From Paramarasmius palmivorus (taxonomy: Eukaryota; Basidiomycota; Agaricomycetes; Agaricales; Marasmiaceae): a stretch of 64,000 bases of DNA. Within the stretch, counting starts at the first letter, position 1. Each line of letters opens with the position of its first letter. Below, one piece after another: positions 57,363-64,000 of this stretch. The position numbers and the translations under genes are program-made. The notes beneath the pieces were generated by a model. The model searched no databases, was not told the origin of the DNA, and worked only from the letters and a program-made list of their open reading frames with translations. Where the stretch lies: contig JAYKXP010000027.1 of the NCBI GenBank assembly GCA_037176845.1, positions 124,001 to 188,000 of the forward strand. Direction: 5' to 3'.

Positions 57363-58122
57363 ATGTTGTCTACTCGCGTTATGGGCTTGGGTCCCTCATT
57401 GAGGCAGGCAGCCTTTTCTCCGGGTGAGTCGTTCAGGTTCGTTCTTAAAAGGGGTCTCGCCTAACATTACCCTCAAGCTCGAAGCCATGTCGCTAGAAAT
57501 GTCATTAGAACGACGATATCCAAGCGGTGTGTAGTCAGACTCTGTTTCTCGAGGATATTTGACTCATTTATGGCACGAACAGTGCTGTTCAAACCCAATC
57601 ACTCAAACCCGACGCTGCAATCGAAATTTTGAACAAGCAGCGTCTGCACCGTCCCTCTAGCCCTCACTTCACCATCTACCAGCCCCAGCTTACATGGCTC
57701 GGATCCATCTTCAACCGTGCTACTGGTGCAGCCCTCAGCGTCCGTAAGTCGCATCTGGCAATTATTTCGAGCTCTTAACCCAATGTTTTCCCAGTTCTTT
57801 ATGGTTATTCCCTCGCCTACCTCGTCGCACCAGATACTTTCAGCAGCGCAAGTGTTATAGAATTCGTCGCCGGACTCCCTGAAGGCGTCAAGTACACCGG
57901 AAAGGCCCTTTTGGCTCTTCCTTTCACTTTCCACTCCTTTAACGGTCTGAGACATTTGGCTTGGGATTCTGGCAAATGTGCGTTGTCCTTCATATCATTT
58001 CTTACACGAGCTGATCATTGATAATTCGTTCATTAGTCTTGAACGTGAAAGGATGCTACAGCACGGGATACGCTGTCATCGCAGCGACGGCCGTCTCTAC
58101 CGTTTACTTGATCTTCCAGTAA
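57363..58122 (+). CDS. sdh3: succinate dehydrogenase cytochrome b560 subunit
   Basis: This is a membrane anchor of respiratory complex II in the inner mitochondrial membrane, helping bind heme b and ubiquinone. The N-terminus ([33 protein letters not shown]) is a typical mitochondrial targeting peptide, rich in Arg, Ser and Ala. The signature [20 protein letters not shown] followed by [12 protein letters not shown] marks the family. Three membrane segments follow ([56 protein letters not shown]). The heme-ligand histidine is in [13 protein letters not shown]. Four to five short introns join in frame, and the protein ends LIFQ with a stop at 58120-58122, the normal family length. It follows Hus1 on the same strand with about 230 bp between them. 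Confidence 0.95.
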
Positions 58123-58749
58123 TTCACTTCAAATGTAAAATTCGGGATGTTGAAGTAATGCAATTGATCAAGATGTAATCCTTATTGTCTTTTTTACGCC
58201 CAATGCGGAGAATGTGTGAGGCTTAGAGCCGCACTGGAGCCGTCGAAGCGGAAAGCCGGAAGTTTACTGGGGCACCCTTCAGAATGCTCGGTGGAGGTGC
58301 CAGTTGGCGATACCCAGCGTCAGAATCAGGACTTTCACTGAATGTATTGGTTCTAGGTTGTACATTTTAAATCATTCTCGAGTTTGGCACGAGTAAACTA
58401 TGGTTACAAATTGAACAAAGCGTGATGGAAGGTCGAAAAAGTGGTGCGTGAAATGTTCATAAACTGCATAATGATAACCCCAACCCGAAACGAAGGTCTC
58501 TTTCCAACCCAGATACTCCGAAACCCGACTCCCTGGTCGTTTTTCCCCTAAAAGTACACCCTAACGGTACACGATCCCACTGCGGGGGAATGAATGAAAG
58601 TAATGTATAATTGCTGCGCGCAGTCCAGCGCGTATGCTGTAGAAAGGAGATGAGCAATGAGCGAGGCTCGGAGGCGAAAAGAAGACCACTCACGTATCAT
58701 TATGCTTCACCATTAATACAATAGACATGAAGACTTGGTGAAGGGTAGC
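58123..58749. other. 3' intergenic stretch between SDH3 and the pheromone gene
   Basis: This is the shared downstream region of two convergent genes. A minus-strand frame at 58457-58693 has no motif and is likely 3' UTR of the pheromone transcript or noise. Confidence 0.45.
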
Positions 58750-58869
58750 TCATGCGACGACGCAGTATGCCCATCCACCAGAGGCTTGTTCCTCGTCGAC
58801 TGGTGTTGGTAATGAGACGGTGATGTCCTCGACAGTGGTTTGAGAGGAGATGGTGATGAAGGAATCCAT
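58750..58869 (-). CDS. lipopeptide mating-pheromone precursor (CaaX)
   Basis: This is a 39-codon ATG-to-stop frame, too short for most gene finders. It starts MDSFITISSQ, continues with an acidic Thr/Val/Pro-rich pro-region (VEDITVSLPTPVDEEQ) and ends GGWAYCVVA followed by a stop. Basidiomycete pheromone precursors are typically 35-80 residues, very often begin MDSF or similar, have a charged pair about 10 residues before the end, and finish in Cys-aliphatic-aliphatic-X, mostly CVVA or CVIA. All these traits are present. By analogy, the cysteine is farnesylated and methylated, VVA is removed, and the N-terminus is cut near the acidic DEE, leaving a peptide of about 9-11 residues that signals to a Ste3-type receptor. 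No receptor gene is seen in the window. A TATA box lies about 125 bp upstream. There is no intron. Confidence 0.78.
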   Translation of the reverse strand: MDSFITISSQTTVEDITVSLPTPVDEEQASGGWAYCVVA

Positions 58870-58992
58870 TTATGATGATGAGGATGTCAGTGAGATGAAA
58901 ACCGTCGGATGGGCAGAAGCTGAGCGCTAGAAAGCTTGGAGCTCTGAAGGACGAATTTGATCCTGAGGATAGAAAGGCGCTATGACTAGGTC

Positions 58993-58999
58993 TTTTATA
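58993..58999 (-). promoter_or_regulatory. TATA box of the pheromone precursor gene
   Basis: On the minus strand the sequence reads GGTATAAAAGACC, a canonical TATA element, 124-130 bases upstream of the pheromone ATG at 58869. It is one of the best TATA matches in the window, which suits a short, highly expressed and regulated gene. No known pheromone-response element was identified. Confidence 0.55.
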
Positions 59000-59853
59000 C
59001 CTCTCGCTCCCCGACGCAATGTGCTGCTCTAATTGTTCTGCTCTTGCCATACTAAGCGAGTACCCTCCCCAGGAACGAGAATCTTCCAATTTGATTACCA
59101 GGCACACAAGAGTGATGCAAGACGAGGGTATGGCGGAATACAATAAGACGTGTCGGGGGATCCGGCTCACGTCTGCGATGCCAATTTGACGTTAACAATA
59201 ACGACTTGAGGGCGTGACCCTAGGAAGCCGATGTCGAGACAAAAAGCGAGAGAAACGTTGGCGGTAATGTGGCATATGGATGGGGAAGCTGGGCATGCTC
59301 CGCCTAGAGGGCGAAGACCGGGAGGACCTACTAGCGGAACCTAATATTCCTTTAGTCAGTGTCAGGTCTAGTCATACTAGCCTTCCACGTTCAAAACCGC
59401 CTACAACATTGCTGCGTCAGACCATTTGTAGTAGCATGGCCGCGGCTTGCCTAAGCGGAGACATCCTCGTGCAAACCTCGGAATGCAAAAACAAAAAGGC
59501 AAGGCACTCACAGTAGCGCGGGAAAGTTCCAAGTTGATATGTGAATTTGTAGGCGGCGGCTTTGGAAGCACATTGTATGACGAAGACCAATCACCGGCTT
59601 GGATATCACAACAAAAAAATTTGGACACTGTCAGAAAACAAATCAAAGCCCCGTGGAGAAATCAAACGAAACACAAAAGTTGAGATTCGAGTCCAAGACG
59701 GAGTAAGCAGACCAGGGCGAAAATGCTTCAGAGATAACGGTAATCATTGCTGACACGATGATATAACTCGTATGATAATGGTGCTCCTAGATGGCAATTC
59801 AGTCCGTCATGTGCAAGCGCGCCTATAACATACCGACTCTAATATCCATACAC
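59000..59853. other. intergenic stretch upstream of the pheromone gene
   Basis: Short frames on both strands (for example plus 59280-59516 and minus 59401-59646) have no CaaX ending and no motif. I looked here for a second pheromone precursor or a receptor exon and found neither. Confidence 0.45.
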
Positions 59854-61417
59854 TCACAATTCTCCAACTCTCTTGATACCCGCTACCAATCTCTCGTTTC
59901 TCCTCCAAAACTCCACCAGAATTTCCGCTAGTCTAGTCGGATCATCCTAAGACAGAAAACAAAAGAATCTGTCAGAAAATGTTCACAGAGGGAGATAGAA
60001 AGCTGGCCCAAAGATGGTCCAAGCCTGCAGAGACAATAACAAGATATGAAACTTAGACGCACCTCATGCAGCACATGCCCTACGCCAGGAACGACTTCCA
60101 TCTGAAATTTCCCTTGCATTTGTCCTATCATAAGTTCTTTATCAAGACGATCGGTGCCCGCGAGGATGAGTAGGCGGGCGCTTCGCGCGCTAAGGAACTG
60201 CTTCGACAGACCGGTGAACCAGCCTGAAAAAAATGTTGGTATGTCATCTAATTGAACAGACGCGGTTTCTTACTGGTCCAGTATGGAGCGGTGGAACGTA
60301 GTGTTGTACGCCAGACGAATGGTGGTATTGCTGGGGAGTCACTGTTGGAGGGTACTATGATCGCAGGTATGGAAACGCGAGCAGAAACAGGGTTACGAAT
60401 GGCCTTAGTGGTGACACTAAGCATTTATGTTAGATGTTGAGGACAAGGAATAACTTCGGGGTAGACGTACTGCCATTCAACCGCCTCTTCTACGCTATCA
60501 AACCCATCTGGTCTAGCATTGAGGAGATTATGCATGTGAGGGAGTGCCTCAATAGCAGATCCTGTGGGCGGAGTCAGCAAAGATACGTCATAGACACGCT
60601 CTTAAGTACCTTCGACAACATCTAGTACAACTACTCCGCCTATCTTATACTTTTTCTCCAACAGGGTGGGACAAGCACGAGTAATCACAGAGCCTCCCAT
60701 GCTATGTCCGACAAGCTAGAGAGTTGTGTGAGTAGGTGGAATGATGATGCAAATCAATTAACCCACAATGAGAGTTGCGGTAGTGGCAGGATCCTTAAAG
60801 ACCGACTCCACGACTGCTACAAAGTCATCCACTAGAACTTCGATTGACAAATCTTCATCAGACGCAGTAGAAGTTGTTTTTCCTGCAACAAATTAGGTAT
60901 CAGGCGTGAATGCGTTTGAACATAGAACGCACCATGTCGCCTGGCATCGATTGCCAGAACCCCACATTCTCCCTTAGATAAGTCTGCGATTTCCTTTGCG
61001 ACACATGCAAAGCTCAGGCCAGAATATCCAGCACCGTGGTGGCATATCATCACTGTTCCGTCATTGAATTTTGGAGGTGTGTAGTACGCTCGTACATCTA
61101 GGTTGCGCGATGGCACGGATACCTGGGCCGCCTCCGCAAAGAACGACGATCCGGACAAAGGCGAGTACGCTGGATTGGGTTCTCGTTTCTGCTTCCGTTT
61201 ACGATTAATTGCAGGCCTTGTGAAGGGTGTCGTATGAGTGCATGGTTGATACAGCAGCACACATCACAACTTGCATTGCAGGGGGCCCCATTCCGCTGCC
61301 TGGAAGGGATCCTAGCGAATCACTGGCTTCATCCTCTTCATCATCTTCAGCATGAGGAACATCTGCAGGCAATTTGGCGAGCCGGGCAGCCATCGCATTG
61401 CGATACAGGTCGGACAT
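59854..61417 (-). CDS. ppe1: protein phosphatase methylesterase 1 (PME-1)
   Basis: This alpha/beta-hydrolase removes the methyl ester from the C-terminal leucine of PP2A catalytic subunits. Exons give MSDLYRNAMAARLAKLPADV with an acidic stretch, then RNLDVRAYYTPPKFNDGTVM and CHHGAGYSGLSFACVAKEIA (oxyanion-hole region). IDARRHGKTTSTAS.DEDLSIEVLVDDF and LVGHSMGGSVITRAC, holding the nucleophilic serine, follow with GGVVVLDVVEGT. Then comes a helical lid, LLILAGTDRLDKELMIGQMQGKF, and VPGVGHVLHEDDPTRLAEIL with the catalytic histidine, ending ERLVAGIKRVGEL. The gene is split by many introns. ATG at 61417 fits the family start. It is transcribed toward the pheromone gene on the same strand. Together with PTPA in this window it governs PP2A maturation. 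Confidence 0.92.
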
Positions 61418-61849
61418 GGTGGTTTGAAAGCAGGATGTGCGATTGCCGCCGGCAGGTTCTTTTGGCCCGAAAGGAAGCCTGGGAATGCCTGGTCCGATTT
61501 CTGGGTTCCTTCTCTCCTGTATTCTTCTGGCACTTTTCGAGAGCTTACTTTGTTGCTATACGTGAGAGTCTAAAAATGCGATTCTATGGTCGTTGCTGAA
61601 ACATGAACAACATCAGAAAATGCTGGATCTCCAACAGGTTAAACGTTAAATGTAAACTCAAAGCTATAGCAATCGTAGATCAGACGTAATAATTTGCAAT
61701 TGGTATAGTACAAATGAAGATAGCACTGCGAAACATCAAGAAAGCAAAGCAGAAAGCAAAAGTCGTGTACAAGATAGCAATGCAGGAAAACACAAAGAAA
61801 ACGACGGAAGATGACTCTATTCTAGGAAGGAAAGTCAGAAGCAAAAGCT
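61418..61849. promoter_or_regulatory. intergenic region between forkhead gene and PME-1
   Basis: This 432-bp gap carries the 3' end of the forkhead transcript and the PME-1 promoter. An A-rich tract (about 61690-61850) lies next to the forkhead stop codon. No gene is seen. Confidence 0.4.
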
Positions 61850-63529
61850 TTAGTAACCTCCGCCCTGTTCTTGTTGATCTTGGTTTAGACCGCCCGTATT
61901 GAAGGAGAACGATGATGCCGGTGGTCCCATCATATGCATGGTAGTATCTGGGCTCATAAATTGCGGCGGCATGGCGACGTGACCAGGAACCGGTAAGGCC
62001 GGCATAGACTGGCTATATGGTGTGTATTCACTATGCTGGAAACTACTGTGCCCAAACGTAGGTTGCTGGTGATAAGCTGAAAGCCTAACCGAATGATCAA
62101 CATAGTGCCCATGGAAAGATCCAGGGTCACTCGCTGAATAAAACTGAGCTGGCGAAGATTGACTGGAATGCGAAGGAGAAGGTCGACGTGCTGTTAGACT
62201 GGGATGCGAAGCACTTGATTGCGAGTATCGGGTTCGTACTCGACGATCAACCGATCCTGCTGCTGACGACGATCCAAGTGGTGGAGAGGGAGAGGGTTCA
62301 TACTTGTATTCGTCTTCCTCAGTGCTAGTGGTCCTGGAGCCCCTCGTCCCCCGTTTCCGTTCTCGTTTGTTGCCTTCCATATTGGCGAAGTCGATCTCCC
62401 AGGTACTCCCTCGACCAGACTGGCCCGGAACACGGTCGCATAACTTGAATGCATTTTTCAATGAAAGAGTATGACGTATCGTATTCTGGGTGGAAAATGC
62501 CAGAATCAATAAACGATTGATTGATGCCAAAGAAATTAACAACGTACACGCCATGCACCAGTGGGCTCATCACGATAATAATCGAAACGCTCTGCAATAG
62601 CATCGCAAATTTCTGTTCGTGAAAGCTTCTTGTTTGGACTGCTCCAGATAGCAAGCTGCATCAAGCAAGGCAGTGTCTGAGGAGGTCGAATGCCCGGTGG
62701 TGAATCTGGTAGCGAGTTAAGGTGAACAGGAAGGTGACTTGGGAGGTTATGCGCCCTTCGTAGATAATTTTCGGCTTCAGCTGCAGTGATGGGTGGCTCG
62801 GAATGAGGGTTCTGCATAGAAGAGGTGCCATGATGCATGGTAGGCGAAAAATTGTAGGAGGCTCCATGATGTGTCCCTGACGGCGGCCCCTGGGGACTTG
62901 AGCTAGAACCCGAGGAGCTGCTCGAACTGTGGTAGCCGAAGTGGGCTGTTTGATGTTGGGGACCATACGCGGCTTGGTGTGCGGGCTAGGAAAACGCTCA
63001 GACAAGCTTTATTGCAATGAAACCCTAAACTTACAGCATGATAACTAGCGGGAGCATAGTAATTCCCAACGGAAGCAGATGGACCCTGCACAACGCCTTG
63101 GCCTCGTGGGACGTATAGTGTCGAAGTGTCGTGATTGCTTCCGCTTGTTTGTCCGCCGTACTGGAAGGGATGAAGCGGAGGACTAGCCAGATAGCGAGCA
63201 AGCCTATCTTTAGAGTCGTCGTCTGGCGAAGGAAGCCATGGGGTGTCAGTTTCATTCCAATTTTGGGTTTCATTGCTGAGCGAAGATTGATTTGGGGTGA
63301 AGGAAGATTCTCGTCGGATGCTCCGACTGGAGATATCAAACGCATGGATCAAATATGGACCCACAGAATGTGATGATCGAGATGGTTAGGGCGAAGTGAC
63401 CAAAGTCAGACCGAGGGCAGCAGAATATGCGAAATGCGAGAACAGGATGAGATGGGATGAAATTTGTTAGAGAGCTTATGAGGCCGACGAAAGGAACACT
63501 TACGGATCCTGATAAGGTAATTGTGACAT
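61850..63529 (-). CDS. forkhead (winged-helix) transcription factor
   Basis: This is a DNA-binding regulator. The forkhead domain sits in the middle: CLMQLAIWSSPNKKLSRTEI, CDAIAERFDYYRDEPTGAWR and, across an intron, NTIRHTLSLKNAFKLCDRVP then GRGSTWEIDF. The recognition-helix sequence NTIRHTLSLKNAF matches the family's N-S-I-R-H-N-L-S-L pattern with some changes. Before it are Ser/Pro/Tyr-rich regions (SRSIRRESSFTPNQSSLSNE; GYHSSSSSSGSSSSPQ). After it come a basic stretch (GNKRERKRGTRGSR), probably nuclear localisation, and a disordered tail ending QEQGGGY. I place the start at ATG 63529 (MSQLPYQDP), joined by an intron of about 170 nt to RSIRRESS. The longer downstream frame begins only with GTG. 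The exact 5' exon is the least certain part. Family members control cell cycle, meiosis or fruiting. Confidence 0.83.
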
Positions 63530-64000
63530 TCGACGTTTCGTTGTAGGGTAAGGTGCCTAAAACTTGGGGGGTGCGAGATTGTGCGGACGGCCTTAGGGCT
63601 CTTGATGAAGATCATGGACCCTCCATTTTGCTTGCCTTTATACCCCCCGACTGCGAAGCTATGTGTTTGAGCATGTTAGGTATTTTTTAGCCTTTTGAGG
63701 AGATTTCTCGTATTGCCGAAAATGACCTGCATGATCAAATTGGCTGTAAACCATGTTTCGCCTAGGAAAAATGTCAAGTTCAGCTGGATGTGGAAATCTT
63801 GAAGTTTTTCGCACGTACTGCGCCTGTCAGAATGCTCAAAAAGGTATCGTGGGTCCACTAAAAACAAATCGGGCAGTTTAGAAGAATTGGCCGACACCCA
63901 GATTTCTACATCAAGAAATCCATCAGCGAAAGAGCAAGTCGGGGCAGGGAGGCGAACCAATAGAGACACGGAGGCGGCGGCGACTTTTGCGACGGCCAGG
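63530..64000. promoter_or_regulatory. upstream region of the forkhead gene, cut by window end
   Basis: This should include the forkhead promoter and leader. A 97-codon minus-strand frame at 63676-63969 starts with GTG and has no motif; it could be a leader, or an exon of a gene beyond the edge, but I cannot support either. Confidence 0.35.

Overview
The window is eukaryotic nuclear DNA, most likely from a mushroom-type basidiomycete (Agaricomycetes). Almost every gene is split by many short introns, mostly about 45-75 bases with GT..AG ends. Genes lie on both strands, intergenic gaps are compact, and there is no sign of bacterial operons. Several proteins are typical of such fungi: a berberine-bridge-like oxidase, a CaiB/BaiF-like CoA transferase, a Pro/Ser-rich forkhead factor, and a 39-residue CaaX pheromone precursor. 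There are no rRNA genes, CRISPR arrays or intact transposons. I saw no convincing tRNA.

Layout. 1-3.0 kb: no convincing gene. 3.0-4.7 kb (-): metal-dependent amidohydrolase. 5.2-5.9 kb (-): probable decayed gene. 6.9-8.9 kb (-): serine-rich orphan. 9.1-10.6 kb (-): MINDY-type deubiquitinase ending in a CaaX box. 12.6-14.5 kb (+): type-B carboxylesterase. 14.6-18.6 kb (+): large 2OG-Fe(II) oxygenase. 18.7-20.6 kb (-): FAD-linked oxidase. 21.6-25.0 kb (+): SPX-domain phosphate transporter. 25.9-28.0 kb (-): APSES/KilA-N transcription factor. 29.3-30.9 kb (-): ornithine decarboxylase. 34.0-35.4 kb (-): PP2A activator PTPA, divergent from Ku70 (35.6-38.5 kb, +). 40.0-40.9 kb (+): CGFS glutaredoxin. 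41.1-42.7 kb (-): single-pass membrane protein with a PPxY motif. 43.2-45.4 kb: interrupted coding relics. 46.0-46.8 kb (+): isochorismatase-like hydrolase. 47.3-49.2 kb (+): Erv41/ERGIC2-like cargo receptor. 49.5-50.7 kb (+): Gpn2 GTPase. 51-53 kb (+): CoA transferase. 53.1-53.7 kb (-): small secreted protein. 56.0-57.1 kb (+): Hus1. 57.4-58.1 kb (+): succinate dehydrogenase cytochrome b subunit. 58.75-58.87 kb (-): mating-pheromone precursor. 59.9-61.4 kb (-): PP2A methylesterase. 61.85-63.5 kb (-): forkhead transcription factor.

Themes. Most genes are housekeeping: DNA repair and checkpoint (Ku70, Hus1), PP2A maturation (PTPA and PME-1), polyamine synthesis, phosphate uptake, the respiratory chain, Fe-S handling, RNA polymerase assembly and the early secretory pathway. 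The least expected element is the tiny pheromone gene with its own TATA box, between SDH3 and PME-1. The gene-poor gaps hold short, protein-like but interrupted reading frames, which suggests decayed genes. Exon joins were worked out by eye from GT..AG sites and frame continuity. Family calls rest on recognised motifs, and no database search was run.
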